From a virus, in IMG/VR virus record IMGVR_UViG_3300021057_000021, positions 1-40,298 of that record: a stretch of DNA of 40,298 nucleotides; one strand, given 5' to 3'. The notes under the pieces were generated by a model. It had not been told where the DNA came from. It worked only from the letters and a program-made list of their open reading frames with translations, and ran no database searches. This document shows positions 12,821 through 21,632 of this stretch, piece by piece (within the stretch, counting starts at the first letter, position 1; each line of letters starts with the position of its first letter). The translations under genes were made by a program, and so were the position numbers.

Positions 12821-13372
12821 TTACGTAAGGTGCAGCGGACGGATGATGTACCCCGATAGCGCCCACAGGCTCGCGTCCGTCACGCGCACAGCTCCGTAGC
12901 GCTTACCCGTGGTCGGATCGATCCGGTTCTGCCGTGCCCCCGAGCAGTGCGCCACGTCCAGATCCTCCCACCACTCGGGACCACCACGGACGAAGTCAGC
13001 GTGTACCCCGACGATGATCCCGCAGTGGCCCGGGTAGTCCCTGCGTCCGTCGTGATCGAGGTCGGGCCCTGGCTTGACGATGATATCCCCGACGCGCACC
13101 GCGGCCATCCGCGGAACGAGCACAAACCTCGTGCGGCGCTTGAGTGCGTCCGCAACGATCGCATTCGTGTTCCACGCGTCGCGCCGATAGCCGGCTGCCC
13201 ACGCGATCAGGCCCGAGCAATCACACGTGCCCGGGTGCGGGTTTCCGTCCGCGTCGAACGGGCTGGCCTCTGTGTACGGTGCGCCTCCGCCGAGTTTGTA
13301 ATAGCCCTGGCCTCGCGCAGACAACGCGCGCGCGACCACTTCGGACGCGGGGCGCGGAGCCCACGACGTCAC
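12821..13372 (-). CDS. Endolysin, NlpC/P60-CHAP-like cysteine peptidase
   Basis: 183 residues from GTG 13372 (GTGA overlap). Catalytic Cys52 lies in CDCSGLIAWAAG and His115 in PGHCGIIVG, the two essential residues of NlpC/P60-type cell-wall peptidases; a later His141 follows (AHCSG). Between them D103-x-D105-x-D107-G resembles a calcium-binding loop. It would cut the peptide part of peptidoglycan at lysis. No signal peptide, so it needs a holin. Last gene of the late operon. Confidence 0.85.
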   Translation of the reverse strand: MTSWAPRPASEVVARALSARGQGYYKLGGGAPYTEASPFDADGNPHPGTCDCSGLIAWAAGYRRDAWNTNAIVADALKRRTRFVLVPRMAAVRVGDIIVKPGPDLDHDGRRDYPGHCGIIVGVHADFVRGGPEWWEDLDVAHCSGARQNRIDPTTGKRYGAVRVTDASLWALSGYIIRPLHLT

Positions 13373-13515
13373 CGGACACCGTCCCGCGCCTTTCCCCACC
13401 CGTGCTGACGGATAGACGCTTCGAGGGCACGGCGGATGATCTCGCGCACGTCATCCTTGCTCAGTTTGATCGCGCTGAGATCCTCGTAATCGATCGGAGG
13501 TGGGTCGCGCCGCAT
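13369..13515 (-). CDS. Hypothetical 48-residue protein in lysis cassette
   Basis: Reads MRRDPPPIDYEDLSAIKLSK, then DDVREIIRRALEASIRQHGW. ATG 13515; the stop overlaps the endolysin GTG. Its single strong amphipathic helix and exact fit between the neighbours support it as real. Function unknown; perhaps a lysis regulator. Confidence 0.6.
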   Translation of the reverse strand: MRRDPPPIDYEDLSAIKLSKDDVREIIRRALEASIRQHGWGKARDGVR

Positions 13516-13517
13516 GC

Positions 13518-13802
13518 TCAGCCTCCCCGGAACTTGAGAGTGCGCGGAGGTGGAGTCAGGTCTCCGTTGCCTGCGTCGACGCGCGCGGCTGATACCTCCG
13601 CCCGGATCTGTCCTAGCTCCTCGCGCACGAGGGCAAGCTCCCCGACGATGCGATCACCGATCTTATTTGTCGCTTCCATCTGCGCGGCCATCTGCGCCTG
13701 GACGAGGTCAACGATCTTACGGATCGACCACACGAGCAGGCCGACCACGAGCCCTACGATCCCGAGGACGGATGCGCCTTGCGTCGCGACGTCCGGGCTC
13801 AT
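13518..13802 (-). CDS. Membrane protein, possible holin or spanin-like
   Basis: 94 residues. One transmembrane helix at about 12-27 (VLGIVGLVVGLLVWSI), then a long charged coiled-coil (DLVQAQMAAQMEATNKIGDRI) and a Pro-rich basic end. One-helix membrane protein next to an endolysin fits a type III holin or a spanin/Rz-like inner-membrane subunit. ATG overlaps the upstream stop (ATGA). Confidence 0.6.
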   Translation of the reverse strand: MSPDVATQGASVLGIVGLVVGLLVWSIRKIVDLVQAQMAAQMEATNKIGDRIVGELALVREELGQIRAEVSAARVDAGNGDLTPPPRTLKFRGG

Positions 13803-14026
13803 GGTGCGCGCTCGGCCTGCACCTTCCCCTTGCCGAAGTCCGCCAGTCCCTGCGCGCCAATGTACGTCGCGGCCACGACGATCACTTGCTCCACCTGCTC
13901 GGGGCCGATGTCGATCCCGAGTTTGCGCAGCGTGGGTGCGGTAGCCGCGAACACGGCCGTAGCCGTCGCTGCTACAGCCTTCTTAGAAGAGACAAGGGCA
14001 CGAGCGAATCGACGCAGCAGGGACAT
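13799..14026 (-). CDS. Small hydrophobic lysis-module protein
   Basis: 75 residues, preceded by GGAGGTGATCC, a near-perfect Shine-Dalgarno with 6-base spacing, so it is probably highly translated. Hydrophobic stretches (AVAATATAVFAATAP; VIVVAATYIGAQGLADF) suggest one or two short membrane segments, consistent with a holin. Basic at the N-terminus (SLLRRFARALVSSKK). Family not recognised. Confidence 0.6.
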   Translation of the reverse strand: MSLLRRFARALVSSKKAVAATATAVFAATAPTLRKLGIDIGPEQVEQVIVVAATYIGAQGLADFGKGKVQAERAP

Positions 14027-14039
14027 GGATCACCTCCAC

Positions 14040-15095
14040 TCACGCGAGATAGGTATACAGCGACACCGCGTTAAGAGTCACCGTATTTGCACCGTTGGAA
14101 GTGCGGCACTGGAGATCCAGTTTGTCGAGAAGGTTATCCGTCGTGATCGTTGTCGTCGTCGTGTACCAGGCTGAGGCCGTCCCCATCCCCGTAATCGATG
14201 CGGCCGTGCCACCCGTGCTCTGTAGCCTGACCTCGCCAGTAGCCGAACCGGTCACGCTGCAGTGTACCGCTAGCACGACGTTCACCGTCGACGCCGACGT
14301 ATCCGAAACACGGATGTGCTTAGCCTCCCCTTCCTCGTCGGAATGGAAGTAATAGCCAGGGGTCGAGGCACTCACCGACGTGGAGCCGTCGATTACGTTC
14401 GTCCACGTCGTGGAGTTAAATGTGGGGTTGGTTCCAGTGCCCGACCCTCCCCACGACAGGAGATGACGTCCGTTCCGTCGCCACATCTCGGACATGCCTT
14501 GTAGGATCCGGAGGTGGGTCGCGTCGTACACCGGTTGCTCGATCGTCGGGGCAGCCTCGACGTAGTAGTTAGTAGCCTCGTCGACTTCGGGGTTAGCGAT
14601 CTCGTACAGCAGCACGGACAACGGCCGCGCATAGTCCTCGGTGGTCAGGTCTAGTTCGTAGTCCGCGTCAGGATCCACGTCGACGGTAGCATCGCGCCAG
14701 ATGATCTCACTCGGGACGTCCGTCGGTGCGACGAGCGACGCGCCCGCATGGATCTGCACAGAGTCCGAGCCACCCGCGACCTTGCTAGCGCGGAACGTAA
14801 AGATCGGGTCGCCCGCGGAGCCCTTATCCGAGCGGCCCATTCCGGCGATGATTCCGATCTTCGTCGCGGCCAGGCCCGTGTGACAGCGCACGCGCCAGAT
14901 CACCGTAGACGCACTGATACCGGTGAACCGTTGCTCGAAGTCACCCCAGCGAAAGAACGTCTTACGCCGATAAGCCAGCGCATGGTTCTGCGCGGTCACT
15001 AGCTGGCGCAGGAAATACGCGTCGGGGATCTGGCCGTTCCGGGCCCACCGGAACGGGTGGATCATCTTCGGGTAATTGATATTAGCGTGCGGCAT
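14040..15095 (-). CDS. Tail-tip/fibre-associated structural protein
   Basis: 351 residues. Starts at ATG 15095 (TGATG with the previous stop). The N-terminus (INYPKMIHPFRWARNGQIPDAY) is followed by beta-rich sequence with Thr/Ser/Gly repeats and a C-terminal domain (EEGEAKHIRVSDTSASTVNV) that resembles a carbohydrate-binding beta-sandwich. Position at the end of the tail genes suggests a distal tail or receptor-binding part. The frame extended to 15239 is not supported. Confidence 0.7.
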   Translation of the reverse strand: MPHANINYPKMIHPFRWARNGQIPDAYFLRQLVTAQNHALAYRRKTFFRWGDFEQRFTGISASTVIWRVRCHTGLAATKIGIIAGMGRSDKGSAGDPIFTFRASKVAGGSDSVQIHAGASLVAPTDVPSEIIWRDATVDVDPDADYELDLTTEDYARPLSVLLYEIANPEVDEATNYYVEAAPTIEQPVYDATHLRILQGMSEMWRRNGRHLLSWGGSGTGTNPTFNSTTWTNVIDGSTSVSASTPGYYFHSDEEGEAKHIRVSDTSASTVNVVLAVHCSVTGSATGEVRLQSTGGTAASITGMGTASAWYTTTTTITTDNLLDKLDLQCRTSNGANTVTLNAVSLYTYLA

Positions 15096-18000
15096 CAGAT
15101 CACAGCGTCTAGTGACGTGGCCAGTAGTTGCGCAAACCCGCGTGTCTCGATCTTCTGCTGCCCCTGGATCACGATGTACCCAATCCCAGTGCCGGGATCG
15201 CACATCTTGAGATCGAGGGTCCCACCGTAGGAGTCCCACGTCGACGAGGCCACGGTAATGTCGTCGGACTCGTACGGGCCGACGAGGACGAAAGTCGGAA
15301 TCGTGGTGTCAGTCTGCGAAAGACTTGACCCGATAGGCGGGTGGCGACACAGGCTGATGCGAATCGTCCGCGAGCTTCCATCGCTCGTCCGCGCCCACAC
15401 TCGATATCGCAGGTGTCGCGTACGCGCGTTGAGAACGCCCGGGTGCGCCGTGTAGGGCTCGATCGCCAAGATCTGCCAGACGGGTGTACCCGAGACAGAG
15501 AGCGTGTTCCGGTACAGAACAGGGTCACTAGGCGCTGTTCGCGCAGACACGAGGCTATTGGCCAGCCTCGCGGCATCGAATTCATAGCCGGTGGCCAGTG
15601 GCTTACCGTCGCCCGAGGCAAGAGCCGCGTACAGTGCAACAGACGTTTCCTCGAAGTCATCCTCCGTCCAGGTAACGGCCGTGTTCGAGTCGTAGCCGTA
15701 TTCGTACGCGCTGATCGTGTCTTGCACCATCCCGTCCGCGTCGTCCGCCTGGAACACGTTGACCTGCTGCGCGGCCACACAGTCCGTATAGGACTGCGCG
15801 ATCATCCGGTAGCGCAGGGCGGTAGACCACCCGGCCAGTCCCGTGGTCAGCACGCACGTGTTAGCCCCGGTGTTCACGGACACGATCGTGTCTAGCCACG
15901 TGGTAGGCGATGCCGGATCGTCGGGATCGATCTCGATGATCCGCACCTTGTCACCCGCGGCGAAGCGCCCAACGTCGACGGTCTGCGACGACTCCGAATG
16001 CTTGTGCGCGTGAAGCGTGAGTGTCTTAGTCCCAGCGTCGTATCCGGCATTCGGCGCGGTCTCGTTCACCTGCGCCGTCGGGCAGTAGGCCACGACCTTA
16101 GCCCTAGGCAGGATCACGAGATCGACTTCGCCATGCGGAGGCGAGTCCGCGTCCCCCCAGTCCGCGCGATGCGCCATGACCAGACAGGCCTTAGCGGTCA
16201 CGCTGCGCGTACCGGTCAGCGGGTCGCGCACCCAGTCGTCCGCAATCGTCCCGATGTCCCCGGGCGCGCATCCTTCGTAGAACGCGGGAAGGATCGTACG
16301 CCGCAGGATGCGGAGCGGCTGCGAGAACGTGCGCAGCGCGGTAGCCAGGCGCTCGCTCACCGCATTGATCGGTCCGTTCGCGGGTGTGGTGAACGTGTTA
16401 CGCAGACTGATCGTTACCGCGCGCTGCATCCCGTGATCGTACTGACTTGCCTTGTCGATCAGGTTGACCGTGTAGCGGTAGCCCCCGCTCAGCACTCGGT
16501 CGTATTCGAGCTTGATCTGGTTAATCTGATACTCGTCGGTCTCATTCGCCGGAGTCCGATGCTCGTCACGTGTCCCCGCGGGCGCAGCCTTGTTATTCTC
16601 GGTGAAAGCGTGGGTAGCGATGGCCGCAGCCGGGGTGCTCCACGATCCGATCCGGATCCCTTGATCCTTCCACACGAACCCAGAGAGACCCGCGACGAGG
16701 TCACACCCGATCTGATCGATGATACCCGTGGGCTCGGTGATCACCACGAACGGGTCAGGCATCGAGCTACTGAGGCTGACCATGCTCGTGGTCCACCCTG
16801 TGCCGAGTAGCTCCCACGGGATCGCGGCCCCGAGTTGAGCCGGGAACACGTCATAGCTCCCATTATAGGAAGCGGTCCCCGTCGACGTGAGGATACGTGT
16901 CAGGACAGTGAGGAAGTCCCCGACGATGATCCCAACCTGCCTAAGGATGAGCGGCGGGTCTGCCGCGCTGCGTTCGTAGAACGCGATATGCTCGCCCACC
17001 TGGGTATTCAGGACCGGGGACAGCGCGACGTTCGGCGCTAGCGTGTTCGCGTCGACGAGGTCCATCAGGAAGACAGGACCATCTCCGATCTGGACCGCAC
17101 CCACGTTATCAAACAGGGTCGTATTGAATGACCAATCCGACGGGAAGTAAGACGTATTGTTAAACCAAGTCCCGCGGACGTTCTCAACGTCGATGTTATA
17201 GGAGCCCGTTGCCTCCACAGGGATGAGGACGGCGAGCGGGACAAGATCGGAAGTCCGGTCCTGTGTGGCCGAGTCCTCCCACCCGCGGAGGATGCTGCCC
17301 GGTGGCTCCCCTCCGTAAGAGAACCCCATGTAGCGCTTCACCTCGGGCGGAAGGTGGAGACCACACAGGTTCGTCGACGTCGCGGATCCTCCGCTGTATT
17401 GCATGCGCGAGCGGATCTGCCCGTCGCTGGTGTACACGCGCGGTTCCCACTGCTGGAGAATCCCAAGCCGGCCCGCATTGAACTCGTCGAAAAGCCACTC
17501 GTTCAACGCGCTTGCGAAGTCTTCCAAACTGTAGATGCCCGCGAGGATCTCGTTAGCACCCGCAGAGCCGGACACCACGGTAAGCGCGTTCGCTTGAAGC
17601 GTGGTTCCGGCCTCGGTGTCCGCTGCATCGAACACCCAGCCCTCTTGCAGATAGATCCCTTCGGCAACCTGCGCCGTCCATTGATCGCGGAGGAGCACAC
17701 AGTCTCGGATCGCGGCGCGCGCGTCTTGGAGTTCGATCACCGTGTGGCCGTCAGCCTCGTCGCGCGTCCCAACGATACGGCCCGCGAACACGAGCTGAGC
17801 CTGCGCCTTTGTGTCGAGGACTCCGCCCTTGAGTTGATGAGCCCAGATCCCGACCCACCGGCCCACCCACACGCGCGGCTGTGACGTCACCCAAGGCTTA
17901 ATCACCATCCCATCGGCGACATCGGGCAGAACGTGTGCGCGACCAAAGCGCGTGCCCGTTTCGCTACTAGCCTTGAAAGGTGCCGCATAGCCGCGGGTGC

Positions 18001-18439
18001 ATCCGGTGAACGTGGTGGCTGTCTTGCCCGTGTATTCGATCCGCTCGGTCCCGATGTAGATCGAGCCACTGCTCGGGAACGTCGACGTTGACAGCACGGT
18101 GACTGTCGTGGCCGTGGCCGTCAGTTCTGCGTTGAGCCTCGTCTCAAAGCCGCGCGCCGAACCGAACACCATGACTCCGAACGTGTCCGCGGATCCAGGC
18201 GGGATCAGGATCTCCACGTTCATCGGATCGACGTCCGCACTCCACGGCTTAAGGCTCTGGCCATCGCCCCACCGGATCCGCATTCCGGTCACCGCGGCGT
18301 TAAAGTCCGTCCCGCTCCACGCGGTGGTAGCGAGCGAAGCGTCCGACCCCGAGTAGGCCAGAGTCGTAACTCCCTCGACGGCCGCAATAAACTGCAGTCC
18401 GAGGCTTCCCGCCTGGATCGCGGTGAGCGTCGTCCCCAC
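15095..18439 (-). CDS. Large tail-tip/baseplate structural protein
   Basis: 1114 residues, the largest gene, GTG start at 18439. Mixed beta-rich composition over the full length. The C-terminus holds an HAHKHSESSQTVDVGRFAAG segment with DKVRIIEIDPDDPASP, then a beta-strand-rich domain. The middle has glycine/threonine-rich strands typical of tail hub or Tal/J-like proteins. The N-terminal 200 residues likely bind the tail-tube end. No enzymatic motif is evident. It most probably carries receptor binding with the next gene. Confidence 0.7.
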   Translation of the reverse strand: MGTTLTAIQAGSLGLQFIAAVEGVTTLAYSGSDASLATTAWSGTDFNAAVTGMRIRWGDGQSLKPWSADVDPMNVEILIPPGSADTFGVMVFGSARGFETRLNAELTATATTVTVLSTSTFPSSGSIYIGTERIEYTGKTATTFTGCTRGYAAPFKASSETGTRFGRAHVLPDVADGMVIKPWVTSQPRVWVGRWVGIWAHQLKGGVLDTKAQAQLVFAGRIVGTRDEADGHTVIELQDARAAIRDCVLLRDQWTAQVAEGIYLQEGWVFDAADTEAGTTLQANALTVVSGSAGANEILAGIYSLEDFASALNEWLFDEFNAGRLGILQQWEPRVYTSDGQIRSRMQYSGGSATSTNLCGLHLPPEVKRYMGFSYGGEPPGSILRGWEDSATQDRTSDLVPLAVLIPVEATGSYNIDVENVRGTWFNNTSYFPSDWSFNTTLFDNVGAVQIGDGPVFLMDLVDANTLAPNVALSPVLNTQVGEHIAFYERSAADPPLILRQVGIIVGDFLTVLTRILTSTGTASYNGSYDVFPAQLGAAIPWELLGTGWTTSMVSLSSSMPDPFVVITEPTGIIDQIGCDLVAGLSGFVWKDQGIRIGSWSTPAAAIATHAFTENNKAAPAGTRDEHRTPANETDEYQINQIKLEYDRVLSGGYRYTVNLIDKASQYDHGMQRAVTISLRNTFTTPANGPINAVSERLATALRTFSQPLRILRRTILPAFYEGCAPGDIGTIADDWVRDPLTGTRSVTAKACLVMAHRADWGDADSPPHGEVDLVILPRAKVVAYCPTAQVNETAPNAGYDAGTKTLTLHAHKHSESSQTVDVGRFAAGDKVRIIEIDPDDPASPTTWLDTIVSVNTGANTCVLTTGLAGWSTALRYRMIAQSYTDCVAAQQVNVFQADDADGMVQDTISAYEYGYDSNTAVTWTEDDFEETSVALYAALASGDGKPLATGYEFDAARLANSLVSARTAPSDPVLYRNTLSVSGTPVWQILAIEPYTAHPGVLNARTRHLRYRVWARTSDGSSRTIRISLCRHPPIGSSLSQTDTTIPTFVLVGPYESDDITVASSTWDSYGGTLDLKMCDPGTGIGYIVIQGQQKIETRGFAQLLATSLDAVI

Positions 18440-18440
18440 G

Positions 18441-19211
18441 TTACGACTCCACCTTGAGCCGCGGCATATCGATCACATACAGGCCGGTGTACCCCTGGAA
18501 CCACGTATTAGGGTCGAACGTCGGAGGCCACTGCGCCTTGACCACGCGGTACGTCCCGTCGACGTCCGCATCCCAGTAGAACCGGATCGGGGATCCCACC
18601 GAGAAGATTGACACACCGGAGTCAGCTAGTTGAGTCATTAGGTAGAACGTCTCTAGTGACTCGTTCGTGACGGACTCGGCGAACGTCCGCACGCGCTGGC
18701 GCTGCACACCCTCCCATCGAACTCCGTCGATCACGCGGTACTTATTGCCGTAGAACGAAACCTGATCCCCGCTCGGGCTGACCAGCGTGCGGAAGTCGGT
18801 GATCAGCGTGCCTGCGTCGGAGTCTCCATGCCGGGTGAACTTGGCGCACCCGGGAAGCCACATCCCATAAACGTGGTTCGCACCCGTCGCGGGTGATGAC
18901 GTCGATGCGACGTTCCCCGTAAACCCGAGGATGTCGCGCATGAGCGTCGACGTGAACGTCACGCTAAACGGGGTGGCGCTTGACTGGATCGTGACTCGAC
19001 CGGTCGCGGCGCTAACGCCCCCCTCACCGTCGCTCACGCTGATCGTCCAATTCGCACCCAGATCGTTATCGATCTCGGTGAGGAATTGATTGAAGTAGTA
19101 CGAGCCTGCGGGGACGCTAACGACGGTGGTACCGCCCGAGTCCGTAAAGCTCGCGGTGAGTGCGCCCGTCGTCGTAAACTGCGCCTCCAGCCTTCCGCCC
19201 TTGGCCGGCAT
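18441..19211 (-). CDS. Minor tail protein
   Basis: 256 residues, ATG 19211 overlapping the tape-measure stop (TGATG). Beta-rich throughout (RLEAQFTTTGALTASFTDSG; FYLMTQLADSGVSIFSVGS). It sits between the tape measure and the large tip protein, the usual place of a distal tail protein. No close family named. Confidence 0.7.
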   Translation of the reverse strand: MPAKGGRLEAQFTTTGALTASFTDSGGTTVVSVPAGSYYFNQFLTEIDNDLGANWTISVSDGEGGVSAATGRVTIQSSATPFSVTFTSTLMRDILGFTGNVASTSSPATGANHVYGMWLPGCAKFTRHGDSDAGTLITDFRTLVSPSGDQVSFYGNKYRVIDGVRWEGVQRQRVRTFAESVTNESLETFYLMTQLADSGVSIFSVGSPIRFYWDADVDGTYRVVKAQWPPTFDPNTWFQGYTGLYVIDMPRLKVES

Positions 19212-20752
19212 CAGGCAAACCTCACGCCGGTGGAAGCGTCGATCTGGCGACGAGCCCCACGCACTGCGCGGGCCACCTTGCCGTGACGTCTGCGCTGATT
19301 GTCCTCGGCGAAGTAGTCACCGACGAACACATTGATCGGTGCGTTCGATCCGCCTCCCCCATAACCTCCGCCGCCCGCGACGTAGGGCGCGCCTCCGCCA
19401 CCTCCGCCAGACACGCCAGCCCCTCCGCCTCCGCCACCTCCGCCGAGTGCGCGAGCGAGCGCACCGACGGCCACGGCCCCAGCGGCGTTCATTGCTGCAG
19501 CCTTGCCGTGCGTCGCGGCGGCCGCGACATTGCCGAACGCGAGTTGACCGATAGCCATCGCCCCGTGTTCGATCGCGCGCGCGAACATCGAGCTAGCGAT
19601 CCCGGAGATCGACTGCGTAAAAAAGGCCTTGATCGCCTGCGTCGCAGACAGCGAACCCGACACCCATGTATCGAATGCTGACTGCGCCGCACCTTGTAGG
19701 ATCTTGAATCCCTCTGCGTACGCATTGAAGTCATCCACGGGCCCAAACATGGACTCCAGCAGTCCCTGCTCGTGCTTTGCCCGGAGTGACTCGATCTCTT
19801 CCATCACCTCGGCAACGCGCTCCGCACTCGGGACAACGTCGTGCATCTCTGACAGGAGGGACTCGCGTCGGCCCTCGACGATGCGACGGTGACGATCCAG
19901 CGCGTTCTGATACGCGGCGTCCGCGTCAAACGGGATCTCTTCGTCGAAGTCCAGGCCAGTGCGCTGCAGCCCGTCCTCGTCGATATGGACGTTTTCCAGG
20001 GTGAACCCCTCATCGGTAGTGCGCGGATGCGTCCGCTTCCACTCCGCCGCAGCCTCCCTCGTCTTGCTGCCAACGTATTCGACGGGGAACGCGGATACGG
20101 GCACTCCAGCCTTGACCCATCCGGCGATCCGCGCGTCGCGGTCCTCGTCGGAGACTCCCTCGTCGTGGCCGATGAACTGCTTACCGCGCTCGATCGTGTA
20201 AGAGACAGCGCCGAATCCGCCCTGCCACGCTGCACCCATCAGGCGCTTCCGCTCTTGCTCCTTGATCAGCTCCTGGTAGTTCGGAACGCTTCCGCCGAAT
20301 AGGTCACCCGCCCCGCGAATGAACTCGCCAGTTGCTTCGCCTGCGGTCCCGGCGATGTCCGCGACGAGGCTAACCACCTTACCGAGTGCGTCGATCAGCG
20401 GGGAGAGTGCCTCGACGATCGCACCGATTCCGACCTTGACCTTGTCTAGTGCCCCCGACCATGTCTCTTGCGCCTTGCGCCAGCCGTCAGCGCTACGGCC
20501 CGTCGCCTTTTCCCATTCCTTGACCGCGTCGTCTGCGAGCTTGACGCCTCGGGTCGCGACCTCAAACGCGATATTGACCTTCGTCAGTCCCTTGGCCCAT
20601 CGCTCTAGACTCCTATTCTGAGCCTCCCCCATTTCCAGCGCGGACTTGGCTACGAAGTGCTGGAGCCCTGCAGCCTCGCGCAGACCACGCTTTAGGTCCG
20701 AGACATCGGCCCTAAACGTCATCAGCGTTTGTGCGAATAGCTGGAGACTCAT
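19211..20752 (-). CDS. Tail tape-measure-like protein
   Basis: 513 residues. Helical N-terminus (ADVSDLKRGLREAAGLQHF), a central stretch with hydrophobic helices (VGIGAIVEALSPLIDALGKV) and a C-terminal glycine-rich tail (GGGGGGGAGV). Tape measures set tail length; at about 0.15 nm per residue this predicts a short tail near 75 nm (inference). The C-terminal basic end has RRRHGKVARAVRGARRQ. Its length is modest for the family, and a hydrophobic helix near 375 may cross the host membrane at DNA injection. Confidence 0.75.
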   Translation of the reverse strand: MSLQLFAQTLMTFRADVSDLKRGLREAAGLQHFVAKSALEMGEAQNRSLERWAKGLTKVNIAFEVATRGVKLADDAVKEWEKATGRSADGWRKAQETWSGALDKVKVGIGAIVEALSPLIDALGKVVSLVADIAGTAGEATGEFIRGAGDLFGGSVPNYQELIKEQERKRLMGAAWQGGFGAVSYTIERGKQFIGHDEGVSDEDRDARIAGWVKAGVPVSAFPVEYVGSKTREAAAEWKRTHPRTTDEGFTLENVHIDEDGLQRTGLDFDEEIPFDADAAYQNALDRHRRIVEGRRESLLSEMHDVVPSAERVAEVMEEIESLRAKHEQGLLESMFGPVDDFNAYAEGFKILQGAAQSAFDTWVSGSLSATQAIKAFFTQSISGIASSMFARAIEHGAMAIGQLAFGNVAAAATHGKAAAMNAAGAVAVGALARALGGGGGGGGAGVSGGGGGGAPYVAGGGGYGGGGSNAPINVFVGDYFAEDNQRRRHGKVARAVRGARRQIDASTGVRFA

Positions 20753-20755
20753 TGC

Positions 20756-21163
20756 TTAGCCGTCACGCTTTGGCTGCATCCGCCACGCCCTCAGCCGCTC
20801 TACTGAGTTATCCAAGATCTCTAGTCCGTGTGCCAGTGACAAAGGCGGATCGTCCCCGACCCGTAGGCTCAACTGGGCCTTTTCGAACCACCGGAAACAA
20901 AACGCAATGTCCACGACGTCCGGTAGCTGTGTGGTGTACCCCGGGCACGTCGACGGCGGAGCGCTTTCGTCGCCTCGGTGCTGCCAGACCGATAGCGGCG
21001 TATCGACGCTGGGAGCGTAAGGACATCCCATGTGACTCCGCAGCTCCTCCGGGTTCTGTTCGAGACATACCCCGCAGTCGAGGAACTGGCGTTGTTCCGC
21101 GCGGACCTCTTGAATCCAAGGGAGGGCCCGCAATCCCTCGCTAACGTGGGGAGGGCACCACAC
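20756..21163 (-). CDS. Tail assembly chaperone-like protein, downstream partner
   Basis: 135 residues from GTG 21163, which follows GGAGGTGATC at 5-base spacing, a perfect Shine-Dalgarno. Contains CxxC-like CGVC, C-P-Y and later CPGYTTQLPDVVDIAFCFRW. Overlaps the upstream gene by 23 bases in the +1 frame. Position between tail tube and tape measure is that of the second tail-assembly chaperone, but the strong ribosome site argues for separate initiation rather than frameshifting. Confidence 0.6.
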   Translation of the reverse strand: MWCPPHVSEGLRALPWIQEVRAEQRQFLDCGVCLEQNPEELRSHMGCPYAPSVDTPLSVWQHRGDESAPPSTCPGYTTQLPDVVDIAFCFRWFEKAQLSLRVGDDPPLSLAHGLEILDNSVERLRAWRMQPKRDG

Positions 21164-21629
21164 ACCGCGTGATCACCTCCGCCCCAAGTTCGTTCACGAT
21201 CGAACCGAACGGATGACCAGCGGCAACACAGAGCGCATCGAGGTAGTCCACGAACTCGACCCGCACCATCGGGCCTAGCTCGGGAAAGTCTCGATCGCTG
21301 GCGCGGTCCAGCTTGGGTGCGTCAGGGATCTCGAAGTTGTCCACTCGCATAAGCGCGAGCCGGAACGCCAGCGCGCACATCTGCGTTGTGATCCCCGAGC
21401 CCCGTCCCTGCGGCATGAGCGCACGCATTGCGTGACCCTTGAGTGGCCGGAACACGAACAGGGTAGCGCGCTCACCCGGGCGGAGGAGTTCGTCCCATCG
21501 CTGCGTCTCGCACGCGGTCTCATACGCGCGCGCGTACGCTTCCGGGGACTCGAACCGCTCCGAGTCGAACGCGGGATCGTGCCTCCACGGAAGCGAGAAA
21601 GACTCCGTCAGGGGACGGGCTGTCAGCAT
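21141..21629 (-). CDS. Tail assembly chaperone-like protein
   Basis: 162 residues. A globular helical protein (ARAYETACETQRWDELL, LCVAAGHPFGSIVNELG) in the slot between the major tail protein and the tape measure, where lambda-like phages encode gpG/gpGT. The usual heptamer slippery site is not apparent near its end. Function by synteny only. Confidence 0.6.
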   Translation of the reverse strand: MLTARPLTESFSLPWRHDPAFDSERFESPEAYARAYETACETQRWDELLRPGERATLFVFRPLKGHAMRALMPQGRGSGITTQMCALAFRLALMRVDNFEIPDAPKLDRASDRDFPELGPMVRVEFVDYLDALCVAAGHPFGSIVNELGAEVITRCVVPSPR

Positions 21630-21632
21630 TGA

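Noticed and set aside
15095-15239. Long start for the 14040 gene
   Set aside because: The extension is the out-of-frame shadow of the large tail gene; ATG 15095 forms a TGATG overlap.
21141-21163. Programmed frameshift fusing the two tail chaperone-like genes
   Set aside because: No slippery heptamer was seen, the relative frame is +1, and a strong ribosome site serves the second start.
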